Below, one piece after another: positions 9,596 to 18,331 of a stretch of 64,000 nucleotides of DNA. Under the pieces are notes generated by a model. The model was not told where the DNA came from. It saw only the letters and a program-made list of their open reading frames with translations, and searched no databases. The translations under genes were made by a program, and so were the position numbers. Position 1 is the stretch's first letter; each line of letters begins with the position of its first letter. Source of the stretch: Flavobacterium sharifuzzamanii (GTDB lineage Bacteria; Bacteroidota; Bacteroidia; Flavobacteriales; Flavobacteriaceae); contig NZ_QJGZ01000039.1 in the NCBI RefSeq assembly GCF_003254585.1, forward strand, positions 124,001-188,000. The letters are read 5' to 3'.

Positions 9596-10618
9596 ATGAA
9601 AAAAAAATTGGAAGCTGATTTAATTAGCATTGCACATCGAATTTTAAAGCTTAAAAATAAATCCGATATCAATCAATTGTATCTTGAAACTCAGAAATTA
9701 TACGAGAAATTAGCGGTATTAAAATTTGTAGAAGAGAACTTCGACGCAGCAAAACCAACAATCGGACAAAATGATATTGTAGCCGAATTGGAAACTATTT
9801 TTGAAAAAGAAGAAGAGACGATTCCTGCTATAATTGAACTTGAAGCGCCAGCAGAAGAAAAAGTTATCGCACTTGAAGAACCTTATGAACCTGAAATTTC
9901 AGAGGAAAAACCAGCAGAAATTGTTGAAGTTGCTGAACCAATCGCTGAAGTTGAAGAACCAATAATCGAGGAAACTGTTGAACCTATCGTAACAGAAATT
10001 GAAGAGCCAGTTGTTGAAGAAATTGCTGAGCCAATTGCTGAAAAGATAGAAGAAGCAGAAAAAGCTATTGATGATCTTTCCTTCACGACTATAAATGAGT
10101 TGAAACCAATTCCAGATTTCAAACCAGCTTTCGAATTGGAAACGGAACCGATTATAGAAGATGTTAAAGAAGAACCAAAGAAAGAAACTCCTTCACAGCC
10201 AACTATTCAATTTGAAGATTTCGGAATTAATTATGCCGATGCGCAATTTGTTAAAGTAGATAGTTTTGAAGCCGTTCCTTCTGTTCAAGCTCCTTCTATC
10301 AATGATTTCAAAGAAGAGAAAAAAGTTGAAACTGCAATTCTTGAAACTCCTGCACAGCCAAAATCAGTAAGTTTGAATGAGAAGTTGGCGAGAGGTTTTC
10401 ATATTGATTTGAATGATAGAATTGCCTTTACCAAAAATCTCTTTGGAAACAGCACTGAAGATTACAGCCGTGTTTTAAACCAATTGATGACTTTTGATTC
10501 TTATAGCGAAGCAAAAGATTTTATCGAAGACATGGTAAAACCAGACTATAATAATTGGGAAGGAAAAGACGATTACGCAGAGCGTTTCATGGGAATTATT
10601 GAGAAAAAATTCTCTTAA
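9596..10618 (+). CDS. Acidic repeat protein of unknown function
   Basis: Protein of 340 residues in three parts. A basic helical N terminus (about 1-50, MKKKLEADLISIAHRILKLK) leads into a long acidic linker (about 60-250) built of degenerate VEEPIIEE/VEPIVTEIEE units rich in Glu, Pro and Val. The C terminus is a conserved-looking helical domain (about 255-340, LNEKLARGFHIDLNDRIAF) with aromatic residues. There is no signal peptide or membrane helix, so it is probably cytoplasmic. It lies 45 bp upstream of rsmI in the same direction. The architecture suggests a tethering or scaffold protein, but that is inference. Confidence 0.8.
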   Translation: MKKKLEADLISIAHRILKLKNKSDINQLYLETQKLYEKLAVLKFVEENFDAAKPTIGQNDIVAELETIFEKEEETIPAIIELEAPAEEKVIALEEPYEPEISEEKPAEIVEVAEPIAEVEEPIIEETVEPIVTEIEEPVVEEIAEPIAEKIEEAEKAIDDLSFTTINELKPIPDFKPAFELETEPIIEDVKEEPKKETPSQPTIQFEDFGINYADAQFVKVDSFEAVPSVQAPSINDFKEEKKVETAILETPAQPKSVSLNEKLARGFHIDLNDRIAFTKNLFGNSTEDYSRVLNQLMTFDSYSEAKDFIEDMVKPDYNNWEGKDDYAERFMGIIEKKFS

Positions 10619-10663
10619 AGACTTTTTCACATCTCACATTTTACATTTCACGAATAAACAATT

Positions 10664-11380
10664 ATGTCAAAATTATATATCGTTCCAACGCCAATTGGCA
10701 ATCTTGAAGACATGACTTTTAGAGCCATTCGGGTTTTGAAAGAAGTCGATTTGATTTTGGCGGAAGACACACGCACAAGCGGAAAACTTCTAAAGCATTT
10801 TGAAATTGGCACGCACATGCACAGCCATCACATGCACAATGAACACAAAACCACCGAAAACTTAATTGCGCGTTTGAAAGCTGGCGAAACTATTGCTTTG
10901 ATTTCAGATGCTGGAACTCCAGCGATTTCAGATCCTGGTTTTTTATTGACTCGCGCTTGTGTTGAAAATAAAATCGAAGTCGAATGTCTTCCTGGCGCAA
11001 CTGCTTTTGTTCCGGCATTGGTAAACAGCGGACTTCCAAATGATAAATTTGTTTTTGAAGGTTTCTTGCCTGATAAAAAAGGACGTCAGACCAGATTTTT
11101 GGCTTTAGCCGAAGAAACCCGAACAATGATTTTATACGTTTCTCCGCATAAACTCGTTAAGACTTTAGCAGAATTCGTGCAATATTTTGGAGAAGACAGA
11201 CAAGTTTGCGTTTCGAGGGAATTATCAAAATTACATGAAGAAAATGTACGCGGAACGGCAAAAGAAGTTTTAACGCATTTTGAAAAAACAGCACCGCGAG
11301 GCGAAATCGTCGTTGTTGTTGCTGGAAAAACAATAACCAAAGAACCTAAGAAAAGTAAGTTTTCTAAGGACGAAGAATAA
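10664..11380 (+). CDS. rsmI: 16S rRNA (cytidine-1402-2'-O)-methyltransferase
   Basis: SAM-dependent methyltransferase of the tetrapyrrole-methylase fold that 2'-O-methylates C1402 of 16S rRNA. The N terminus MSKLYIVPTPIGNLEDMT and the loop LILAEDTRTSGKLL are diagnostic for RsmI, as is ISDAGTPAISDPGFLL, the SAM-binding segment. Its 238 residues match the compact versions of the family. It follows the acidic repeat protein by 45 bp and is followed by nested inverted repeats. Confidence 0.96.
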   Translation: MSKLYIVPTPIGNLEDMTFRAIRVLKEVDLILAEDTRTSGKLLKHFEIGTHMHSHHMHNEHKTTENLIARLKAGETIALISDAGTPAISDPGFLLTRACVENKIEVECLPGATAFVPALVNSGLPNDKFVFEGFLPDKKGRQTRFLALAEETRTMILYVSPHKLVKTLAEFVQYFGEDRQVCVSRELSKLHEENVRGTAKEVLTHFEKTAPRGEIVVVVAGKTITKEPKKSKFSKDEE

Positions 11381-11388
11381 TTATCTAT

Positions 11389-11524
11389 GCCACAGATTAA
11401 AAAGATTTAAAAGAATTATTTTTCCGCCACGAATTACTCGAATTTCCACTAATTTAATTCGTGCTAATTCGAGTAATTCGTGGCAAACTTTTATTAATCT
11501 GTGTTAATCTTTTTAATCTGTGGC
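11389..11524. repeat. Nested inverted repeats between rsmI and the HopJ-like gene
   Basis: The inner pair GCCACGAATTACTCG (11425-11439) and its exact reverse complement (11469-11483) is enclosed by an outer pair. The outer pair starts with GCCACAGATTAAAA at 11389 and ends with TTTTAATCTGTGGC near 11524. The same outer motif brackets the other side of the next gene at 11939-11999. Confidence 0.75.
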
Positions 11525-11545
11525 AAAAAAAATCAAATTATAATC

Positions 11546-11890
11546 ATGAGCATTCAAGCCTTTTTAGAAAAAGTAAAACAAACTCCAACACAAATCACAT
11601 TTCCTGAAACTATTGCAGTAATTGAAGAAAATTACAATTTTACTCCAACAGCTTTTCAAAACGGAACACAACATAATGCTGCAGGCGAAAATTCAGGTTC
11701 TTGCAAATTATTTTCTTTCGCAAAACTGCAAAACTTAAGCAAAGAAGAAACATTAGCGTGTTTTGGAGCTTTTTATTTTGAAGAAGTTTTAGGAGATCCA
11801 AACGGAACGAATCACCAAAACATTAGAAATTTCATCAACTTAGGTTGGGACGGAATTCAGTTTGAAGGAAATGCTTTAGAAGCGAAATAG
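11546..11890 (+). CDS. HopJ type III effector family protein
   Basis: Protein of 114 residues matching the HopJ family (PF08888), recognised from FPETIAVIEENYNFTPTAFQNG, AAGENSGSCKLFSFAKLQ and LGDPNGTNHQNIRNFINLGW. Despite the family name, members are common in free-living bacteria, and there is no type III secretion system here, so an effector role is unlikely. The function is unknown. The start is the ATG at 11546; an in-frame extension to 11501 would begin with translated repeat sequence. The gene stands alone between two hairpin repeats that carry the same GCCACAGATTAAAA ends. Confidence 0.88.
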   Translation: MSIQAFLEKVKQTPTQITFPETIAVIEENYNFTPTAFQNGTQHNAAGENSGSCKLFSFAKLQNLSKEETLACFGAFYFEEVLGDPNGTNHQNIRNFINLGWDGIQFEGNALEAK

Positions 11891-11938
11891 CATTGTCAGG
11901 CTGAGCGAAGTCGAAGCCTTCTAAATACAAGATATTTT

Positions 11939-11999
11939 GCCACAGATTAAAATGATTAACACAGATTAAAAAATCATTATAATCCTTTTAATCTGTGGC
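11939..11999. repeat. GCCACAGATTAAAA hairpin downstream of the HopJ-like gene
   Basis: GCCACAGATTAAAA at 11939 is mirrored exactly by TTTTAATCTGTGGC at 11986-11999. The interior contains another ACACAGATTAAA copy. It is the same family as 11389-11524. A short tandem block of AATCTAAA-type units follows at about 12035-12074. Confidence 0.75.
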
Positions 12000-12082
12000 A
12001 AAAAAAATTACCAATCAGATTAAACGATTTCAGAAATCTACAATCTAAAATCAATAATCTAAAATCTAATATCAACCCACCC

Positions 12083-13786
12083 ATGCGTTGGACCTTAAAA
12101 CCAAAACCTTCTGAAGATAAAATCAAACATCTGGCGCAAGCCTTAAATGTAGAAGATTTTGTAGCAACTCTTTTGATTCAGCGTGGCATTGAAACTTTTG
12201 AAGAGGCAAAGAATTTCTTTCGTCCATCTTTAGAACATCTTCATGATCCTTATCTAATGAAAGATATGGATAAAGCTGTTGCCAGAATCGAACAAGCCAT
12301 TCAAAACGAAGAAAACATTTTAGTTTTTGGTGATTACGATGTTGATGGAACAACAGCGGTTTCTTTAGTTTCTTCTTATTTAAAATCACATTATCCTCAT
12401 ATTGCCACTTATATTCCAGATCGTTACGACGAAGGTTACGGAATCTCATACAAAGGAATCGATTATGCAGACGATAACGGAATTTCTTTAATTATCGCTC
12501 TCGACTGCGGAATCAAATCGATTGATCATATCGCTTACGCGAAAGCAAGAAACATCGACTTTATTGTCTGCGATCACCACCGTCCTGGAGAATTTCTTCC
12601 AGATGCGGTTGCTGTTTTAGATCCAAAAAGAGAAGACTGCTCCTACCCTTACGATGAATTGTGCGGTTGCGGAGTTGGTTTTAAATTGATTCAAGCTTTA
12701 GGGCAAAATCGAAATGAAACGATAGAAGATTTAGTTCCGTATTTAGATTTGGTTGCTACAGCAATTGCAGCAGATATTGTTCCGATAACAGGAGAAAATC
12801 GTGTTTTGGCTTACTTTGGATTAAAGGTGATCAATAGCGAACCAAGACCCGGAATTAAAGCTTTAACGCATCAAGTAAAAAAGAAAGTTCTCGATATTAC
12901 TGACGTTGTTTTTATAATTTCCCCACGAATTAATGCAGCAGGGAGAATCAAACACGGAAATCATGCTGTCGAATTATTGACCGAGTTCAATTTTGAACAA
13001 GCACAGCAATTCGCTTCAGAAATTGAACAATACAACGCCGACCGAAAAGATTTAGATAAAAAAATCACTAAAGAAGCTTTTCAGCAGATTATAGAAAACA
13101 AAGAAGAAGAACGTTTTTCGACTGTTGTTTTTCAAGAAGATTGGCACAAAGGCGTAATCGGAATTGTCGCTTCGAGATTAATAGAGACCTATTATCGCCC
13201 AACTTTAGTTTTCACTAAAAGTGGAGATAAATATGCAGCCTCTGCCCGATCTGTTAAAGGATTTGATGTTTATAATGCATTAGACGCCTGCGCCGAGCAT
13301 TTGGAACAATTTGGAGGCCACATGTACGCTGCGGGAATGACTTTAAAAGCAGAAAACTATCAAACTTTTAAAGATGCTTTCGAGAAACAGGTTTCTGAAA
13401 CGATCTTACCCGAAATGCTTACGCCAGAAATTGAGATTGATGCCGAAATCAATTTCTCTGATATAACTCCCAAATTAATTCGAATTTTAAAACAGTTCGA
13501 ACCTTTTGGCCCTCAGAATATGACGCCTGTATTTATGACTGAAAATGCGATTGATACAGGTTACGCAAAAACTTTGGGTTCAGAAGATGAACATTTAAGG
13601 CTTTTTGCCAAACAAAACAACTCCGATGGAATTGCAGCAATAGGTTTTGGATTAGGAAAAAAATTAAATATTGTAAAAAATCAAAATCCGTTTCAGCTGG
13701 CGTATACAATTGCCGAAAATGAATGGAACGGTACAATTTCAACTCAGCTTATGCTGAAAGACATTAGAACAGATGGAAGAAATTAA
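12083..13786 (+). CDS. recJ: Single-stranded-DNA-specific exonuclease RecJ
   Basis: Cytoplasmic 5'-3' exonuclease acting on single-stranded DNA in recombination and mismatch repair. It has 567 residues, usual for the family. The DHH phosphoesterase domain shows the metal ligands in FGDYDVDGTTAVSLV, ALDCGIKS and FIVCDHHRPGEFLPDA. The DHHA1 domain has GIVASRLIETYYRP and the glycine-rich FGGHMYAAGMTL. The C-terminal OB-like domain follows. The last 14 bp overlap the start of the MFS gene, which suggests translational coupling. Confidence 0.97.
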   Translation: MRWTLKPKPSEDKIKHLAQALNVEDFVATLLIQRGIETFEEAKNFFRPSLEHLHDPYLMKDMDKAVARIEQAIQNEENILVFGDYDVDGTTAVSLVSSYLKSHYPHIATYIPDRYDEGYGISYKGIDYADDNGISLIIALDCGIKSIDHIAYAKARNIDFIVCDHHRPGEFLPDAVAVLDPKREDCSYPYDELCGCGVGFKLIQALGQNRNETIEDLVPYLDLVATAIAADIVPITGENRVLAYFGLKVINSEPRPGIKALTHQVKKKVLDITDVVFIISPRINAAGRIKHGNHAVELLTEFNFEQAQQFASEIEQYNADRKDLDKKITKEAFQQIIENKEEERFSTVVFQEDWHKGVIGIVASRLIETYYRPTLVFTKSGDKYAASARSVKGFDVYNALDACAEHLEQFGGHMYAAGMTLKAENYQTFKDAFEKQVSETILPEMLTPEIEIDAEINFSDITPKLIRILKQFEPFGPQNMTPVFMTENAIDTGYAKTLGSEDEHLRLFAKQNNSDGIAAIGFGLGKKLNIVKNQNPFQLAYTIAENEWNGTISTQLMLKDIRTDGRN

Positions 13787-15056
13787 ATCCAACAAGCCAG
13801 ATCCATATCAGGCACTGCGTTATAGAGAATTCAACGTGTTTTTATTATTGCGTTTTGCGATGGTTTTTGCCTGGTCAATGCAATTTATTGTAATCGAATG
13901 GGAAGTTTACAGCTTAACTAAAAATCCGCTTTCACTAGGAATTATTGGTTTAATGGAAGTTATCCCAGCTGTCGGAATGGCTTTATTTGCTGGACATATT
14001 GTAGATCAAAGAGAAAAGAAAGGATTATTGGTAAAATGTATTTTAGGATTTTCAGTAATTAGTTTTGGGCTATTTTTGCTGACTTGGCCAAAAGTAGTTG
14101 GCGGTTGGTCTTCAAACGTAATCTTGTATTCAATTTACGCTTTAGTATTTTTTGGAGGATTGGTTCGTGCTTTTATGGGACCAACTATCTTCTCACTTTT
14201 ATCCTTAATTATTCCTAAAAAAGTATACCCAAATGCGGCAACTTGGAGCAGTTCGGTTTGGCAAATTGGAGCCGTTATGGGACCGGCATTAGCAGGATTT
14301 TCAATCAACTGGATTGGCGTTCACTGGTCAATGTGTTTGGTTTTCGGATTCTCAATTCTTTCTTTAATCGCATTATCACAAATCAGTGCAAAACCAATCA
14401 TCAATCCAAAAATTGGAGAATCAATAAAAGATAGTCTTACAGAAGGTTTAACTTTTGTATTTAAAAACAAAATTGTTTTGGGTGCATTATCACTTGATAT
14501 GATTGCAGTACTTTTTGGAGGTGCCGTGGCATTATTGCCCGTTTTTGCACAAGATATTTTAAAAGTAGGTTCTGAAGGTTTCGGAATTTTAAGAGCCGCT
14601 CCTGCTGTGGGTGCTTTTATCACGATGATTGTTTCGGCTTATGTACCTTTATATAAAAATGCAGGAAAGAAACTTTTAATCGCCATATTTGTCTTCGGAT
14701 TATCGATTATCTTATTTGGACTTTCTACTTATTTCTGGCTTTCAGTTTTTGCTTTATTCTTAAGCGGATTGGCTGACGGAATTTCAGTAGTGATCCGCCA
14801 AACGATTTTACAGCTTAAAACTCCAGATCATATGCGTGGACGTGTTGGTGCCGTAAACTCAATTTTTGTTGGATCTTCAAACGAATTAGGTGCTTTTGAA
14901 AGTGGTGCTACAGCCAAAATGATGGGCGCTGTAACATCAGTTGTTTTTGGAGGAAGTGTTACGCTCGTAACTGTAGTTTTCACTGCATTGAAATCGCCTA
15001 CCTTTAGAAACTTAGATTTGAAAAGAGATATGGATGAACATCATAAATTGGAATAG
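13773..15056 (+). CDS. MFS transporter, EntS-like
   Basis: Inner-membrane major facilitator of 427 residues with 10-12 hydrophobic segments. The loop FAGHIVDQREKKGLLV between helices 2 and 3 is the family's signature loop, and the closest group by appearance is MFS_3 (EntS-like exporters). It starts inside the 3' end of recJ (14-bp overlap) and its stop codon directly abuts the hydrolase start, so recJ, this gene and the hydrolase form one transcript. The substrate cannot be deduced; drug or siderophore export is the family's usual role. Confidence 0.88.
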   Translation: MEEIKSNKPDPYQALRYREFNVFLLLRFAMVFAWSMQFIVIEWEVYSLTKNPLSLGIIGLMEVIPAVGMALFAGHIVDQREKKGLLVKCILGFSVISFGLFLLTWPKVVGGWSSNVILYSIYALVFFGGLVRAFMGPTIFSLLSLIIPKKVYPNAATWSSSVWQIGAVMGPALAGFSINWIGVHWSMCLVFGFSILSLIALSQISAKPIINPKIGESIKDSLTEGLTFVFKNKIVLGALSLDMIAVLFGGAVALLPVFAQDILKVGSEGFGILRAAPAVGAFITMIVSAYVPLYKNAGKKLLIAIFVFGLSIILFGLSTYFWLSVFALFLSGLADGISVVIRQTILQLKTPDHMRGRVGAVNSIFVGSSNELGAFESGATAKMMGAVTSVVFGGSVTLVTVVFTALKSPTFRNLDLKRDMDEHHKLE

Positions 15057-15971
15057 ATGAAGTCATTTCTTCTTTCTTTTTTTCTTGTATTTTCCTTTTT
15101 CACCAAAGGGCAAAATCTCTATATCAAAACTTACGGAATTGAAAAGAACAAACCCTTAATTTTCATTCACGGAGGTCCAAGTGGCAATGCAACATTATTT
15201 GAAGGAACAACGGCTCAAAAACTAGCCGATCAAGGTTTTTATGTTATTGCTTATGACCGAAGAGGAGAAGGAAGATCTGCAGATCCTAGTGCAAAATTCA
15301 CTTATGAAGAAGCTTTTCAAGATTTGAATTCCCTTTATAAAAAATATAATTTAAAGAAAGCTATTATTTTAGGCCATAGTTTTGGCGGTTTGGTGGCGAC
15401 ACTATATACTAATAAATATCCGCAAAATGTAAGTGCTTTGGTTTTGGCTGGTGCTTTGTTTTCTCAACAGGAAACTTACGATCACATTTTAAATACGCTG
15501 AAGAAAAAGTACAGCAACGATTCTGAACAATTAAAAAAAATCAGCATTGTTGAGAATCTAAATAAAAATTCAGCCGAATACAGAAAAGGATGTTATGAAC
15601 TTGCTGGCGAAAATGGCTTTTTTAAAATGCCAAATCCAACTGCAGCATCTAAAAAATTATATGCCGATTATGAAGCTGGTGAATTTTATAAAACTAATAT
15701 TCGAAATAAAAATGCTCCGATTCTCTTCTATCAAAACGAAAAACAAAACAACATTGATAGTAGACCTTTTTTAAAGAAAATCAAAACCGCTGGAGTTCCT
15801 ATTTATGGAATTTACGGAAAAGATGATGGAATTTTTTCATCAGATCAAATCAATTCTCTAAAGGCAATAACTGGAGAAAAACATTTCGCTTTTCTTGACA
15901 ATTGCTCTCATTATTTATTTGTTGACCAACAGGCAGCATTTATTTCTAAGCTAAAAAATTGGCTGAAATAA
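15057..15971 (+). CDS. Secreted alpha/beta hydrolase
   Basis: Protein of 304 residues with a signal peptide (about 1-18, ending TKGQ), so it is probably periplasmic. The alpha/beta-hydrolase core shows the oxyanion segment FIHGGPSGN, the nucleophile elbow GHSFGG with Ser near residue 108, a candidate acid in YGKDDGIF and the catalytic His in CSHYLF. The HGGPSGN motif resembles proline iminopeptidase-like hydrolases, but the substrate is unknown. The ATG follows the MFS stop codon without a gap. Confidence 0.87.
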   Translation: MKSFLLSFFLVFSFFTKGQNLYIKTYGIEKNKPLIFIHGGPSGNATLFEGTTAQKLADQGFYVIAYDRRGEGRSADPSAKFTYEEAFQDLNSLYKKYNLKKAIILGHSFGGLVATLYTNKYPQNVSALVLAGALFSQQETYDHILNTLKKKYSNDSEQLKKISIVENLNKNSAEYRKGCYELAGENGFFKMPNPTAASKKLYADYEAGEFYKTNIRNKNAPILFYQNEKQNNIDSRPFLKKIKTAGVPIYGIYGKDDGIFSSDQINSLKAITGEKHFAFLDNCSHYLFVDQQAAFISKLKNWLK

Positions 15972-16026
15972 TCTTATAATGAGATAGAATTCCATAAGAA
16001 AACAAAATCACGAACACTTTATAAAT

Positions 16027-16068
16027 AGCTAAAAATCAAATAGTCATATTGGTTTTTAGCTTTTTTTT
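16027..16068 (+). terminator. Terminator after the hydrolase
   Basis: AGCTAAAAA (16027-16035) pairs with TTTTTAGCT (16053-16061) and a T-tract follows. It ends the recJ-MFS-hydrolase cluster. Confidence 0.7.
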
Positions 16069-16105
16069 ATGCTTTTCTTAGTCAAGTATTAATACAAACA
16101 GTTCG

Positions 16106-16113
16106 TACCTTTG
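16106..16113 (+). promoter_or_regulatory. TAnnTTTG -7 box upstream of the first duplicated small gene
   Basis: TACCTTTG matches the Bacteroidota -7 consensus 18 bp before the ATG at 16132. This supports that ATG over the longer TTG start at 16111, which would lie inside the promoter. Confidence 0.6.
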
Positions 16114-16131
16114 TGTCCTAAAAAATTTGTC

Positions 16132-16488
16132 ATGAAAGACATCGAGCAGATATACAGAAACGATTTTGGAATTTCATTTTATTGGAAAGAAGGCAACGAA
16201 ATTATATCAGATAAAGTTCAGCTACTTTTTAAACAAATGGGATTTTATTTTTCAGTTGAGGAATTAAATGAATTTCACGATTTAATTGAAGACTGCGTCA
16301 CAGACCATAATAACTACGATACACGTGGCGTAAAACGCGCCTTCGATAAATTTTTATTAAAGACACCCTATGTTGCTATAGATTTAGAAATATCACCAAT
16401 GGAATTAAACTCTATAAAAGACTTGGTTGATGGTTCCTTATTTCGCCTTAATCTTAATGAATATATCTATGGTTCGGGTATGAACTAA
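16132..16488 (+). CDS. Small protein of unknown function, tandem copy A
   Basis: Protein of 118 residues, soluble, without a signal peptide. It aligns end to end without gaps with the next gene product: both start with M-x-x-IEQIY, share ISDKVQL, the F-L-L-K-T-P stretch and SIKDLV-x-GSLF, and end in G-x-GMN. The N-terminal part looks like a beta-rich segment followed by a helix, as in small uncharacterised Bacteroidota proteins such as the DUF6686 type, but that link is weak. Copy A has only Cys55 and lacks the cysteine cluster of copy B. Each copy has its own -7 box. Confidence 0.8.
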   Translation: MKDIEQIYRNDFGISFYWKEGNEIISDKVQLLFKQMGFYFSVEELNEFHDLIEDCVTDHNNYDTRGVKRAFDKFLLKTPYVAIDLEISPMELNSIKDLVDGSLFRLNLNEYIYGSGMN

Positions 16489-16556
16489 AGCGCGCTCAAA
16501 AAATATTTTTTCAAATTTTTATGATTTTTTTATTTAGAATTAATATAAATAATATT

Positions 16557-16564
16557 TATATTTG
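16557..16564 (+). promoter_or_regulatory. TAnnTTTG -7 box upstream of the second duplicated small gene
   Basis: TATATTTG lies 20 bp before the ATG at 16585, almost the same spacing as in copy A. Confidence 0.6.
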
Positions 16565-16584
16565 TTGAAATAAAAGGATTTACG

Positions 16585-16941
16585 ATGAGAGAAATTGAGC
16601 AGATATATCACAACAACTTTGGAATAGCTTTTTACTGGAAAGATCACAATACTACGATTTCCGACAAAGTGCAATTGGTTTTTAAAGAAACTGGCTTTTA
16701 TTTTACAGTTCAGGAATTAAATCATTTTTGCGATTTGATTGAAGACAGCATGATCGAAAATGCTTGTTGCGAAGCTTGCGAAATGAAATATTCCTGCCAT
16801 AAGTTTTTATTGAAAACACCTTGCAATTCTATAGATCTTGCTGTAAACATGACCGAATTAAAATCGATTAAAGATTTGGTTGAAGGTTCTTTATTTAAAA
16901 TAGAACTGGATGAATATGTTTACGGAGTTGGCATGAATTAA
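16585..16941 (+). CDS. Small protein of unknown function, tandem copy B with Cys cluster
   Basis: Paralogue of the preceding gene, also 118 residues and alignable without gaps (for example FYWK, TISDKVQL, KFLLKTP, SIKDLVEGSLF). It differs by six cysteines: Cys49, Cys61, Cys62, Cys65, Cys71 and Cys80. Four of these are packed in a CC-x2-C-x5-C cluster that could bind zinc or an Fe-S centre or form disulfides. There is no signal peptide. The following gene encodes a seven-heme cytochrome, 83 bp downstream. A redox or metal link is possible but unproven. Confidence 0.8.
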   Translation: MREIEQIYHNNFGIAFYWKDHNTTISDKVQLVFKETGFYFTVQELNHFCDLIEDSMIENACCEACEMKYSCHKFLLKTPCNSIDLAVNMTELKSIKDLVEGSLFKIELDEYVYGVGMN

Positions 16942-17024
16942 GAAGCATTCTAAATATTTTAACAGCATTTTTTCATTATTGAAATATATTTTGATTCAAT
17001 TCAAAAAAAAGTATATTTACAGCA

Positions 17025-18236
17025 ATGAAAAAAGCTGCATTTCTACTTACCATAACCGTTCTGGCACTTCTTTTTGCCAGCTGCAACAATAAATCAGAGG
17101 AATACATTGATCCGCGTGGGACTGATTATGCGGGTTCAGAAAGTTGCATACAATGTCATAAAGTACAATCTGATATGGCATTCAAAAGTTCGCACTTTAA
17201 AGCAACCTCTCCAGCAATTTTAGGAAATGTTTCTGGCGATTTCGATTCTAAAAATCATACTTTCATTTATGACAAAGACACCAAATTGGTAATGGAAAAA
17301 CGTGGAGATAGCTTATATCAAGTTGTTTACAAAAACGGCAAAGAAACGGCTAAATACAAATTTGAAATTGTTTTTGGAACCAAACACGCTCAAACTTCAG
17401 TTTACTGGAAAGACAACAATACATACGAATTGCCAGTTTCTTTTTATCACTCTATAAACAATTGGGCAACAAGTCCAGGCTTTCCTGCAGACAAACCCTA
17501 TTTTGATCGAATGGTGGTTAAAGATTGCTATTCGTGCCACGCCTCAAATGCCAGCAGCCGAAGTGTGAATCAAAATTCTGAACAAAGAAATATGATGTCT
17601 ATGGATGTTGAAGATATTATCCGAAAAGAAACAATTGTTTACGGAATTGACTGTGAGCGCTGCCATGGTCCAGCCAAAAAACATGTTGAATTTCATCTCA
17701 AAAATCCAAACGTAAAAGTTGCCAATAGTATTACAAGTTTTAAAACCTTAAACAGACAACAAAAGCTAGATGCTTGCGCTTTATGTCATGCAGGAAATGA
17801 TGGCATGAAATTAAAATCTCGTTTTGATTTTAAACCTGGAGATAATTTGTCAGAATTCTTTCGTGAGACTAAAAGTATAACCGATACAGCAAATTTTGAT
17901 GTTCACGGCAATCAATATCGATTGATGGCGCAGAGCAAATGTTTTATGAAAAGCGATAAAATGGATTGTATTACCTGCCATAATCCGCATGAAAATGCTT
18001 CCAAAAATATGGCTTCATATTCTAAAATCTGTATGAGCTGTCATCAAGGCTTAAAGCACAAAGAAACTACCTTAAAAATAATGCCTGAGAAGTTATTGGC
18101 CAGCAATTGTGTAGAATGCCATATGCCGAAAAAAGCCTCTGGAGCAATTAAGTTTCAGCTTTCAAACAGCAAACAGCTTTCAGAATATATTCTACGAACG
18201 CACAAAATTGGCATTTACCCGACGAGCGCAAAATAA
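17025..18236 (+). CDS. Heptaheme c-type cytochrome lipoprotein
   Basis: Protein of 403 residues with a lipoprotein signal (lipobox FASC, lipidated Cys20), so it is membrane-anchored in the envelope. Seven CxxCH heme motifs are visible: residues 41-45, 168-172, 210-214, 251-255, 315-319, 336-340 and 362-366. Between hemes 1 and 2 lies a domain of about 120 residues without hemes (TSVYWKDNNTYELPVSFYH). The layout resembles the cytochrome c554-like multiheme group. No dedicated reductase subunit is adjacent; the upstream genes are the duplicated small proteins. The likely role is electron transfer in the periplasm or at the outer membrane. A near-consensus TATATTTA box lies just upstream. Confidence 0.88.
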   Translation: MKKAAFLLTITVLALLFASCNNKSEEYIDPRGTDYAGSESCIQCHKVQSDMAFKSSHFKATSPAILGNVSGDFDSKNHTFIYDKDTKLVMEKRGDSLYQVVYKNGKETAKYKFEIVFGTKHAQTSVYWKDNNTYELPVSFYHSINNWATSPGFPADKPYFDRMVVKDCYSCHASNASSRSVNQNSEQRNMMSMDVEDIIRKETIVYGIDCERCHGPAKKHVEFHLKNPNVKVANSITSFKTLNRQQKLDACALCHAGNDGMKLKSRFDFKPGDNLSEFFRETKSITDTANFDVHGNQYRLMAQSKCFMKSDKMDCITCHNPHENASKNMASYSKICMSCHQGLKHKETTLKIMPEKLLASNCVECHMPKKASGAIKFQLSNSKQLSEYILRTHKIGIYPTSAK

Positions 18237-18306
18237 AAATTTTGTTTTAAAATTTTTGACAAAGTACGTTGAATTAAGTTCAACAATAATATTTGCCCTT
18301 TTCCAC

Positions 18307-18327
18307 TTTCGACTTTTGACTTTCGAC
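18307..18327. repeat. TTTYGAC tandem heptamers
   Basis: Three consecutive heptamers TTTCGAC-TTTTGAC-TTTCGAC lie just past the lpxH stop. Four more copies lie on the other side of lpxH at 19130-19157. Confidence 0.7.
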
Positions 18328-18331
18328 TAAA

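Noticed and set aside
11546..11890. A type III secretion effector
   Set aside because: The HopJ family name is historical; no secretion system or chaperone is present and the family is common in non-pathogens.
16111..16131. A TTG start for the first duplicated small gene
   Set aside because: It would lie within the TACCTTTG promoter box, and the paralogue starts at the position matching the ATG at 16132.
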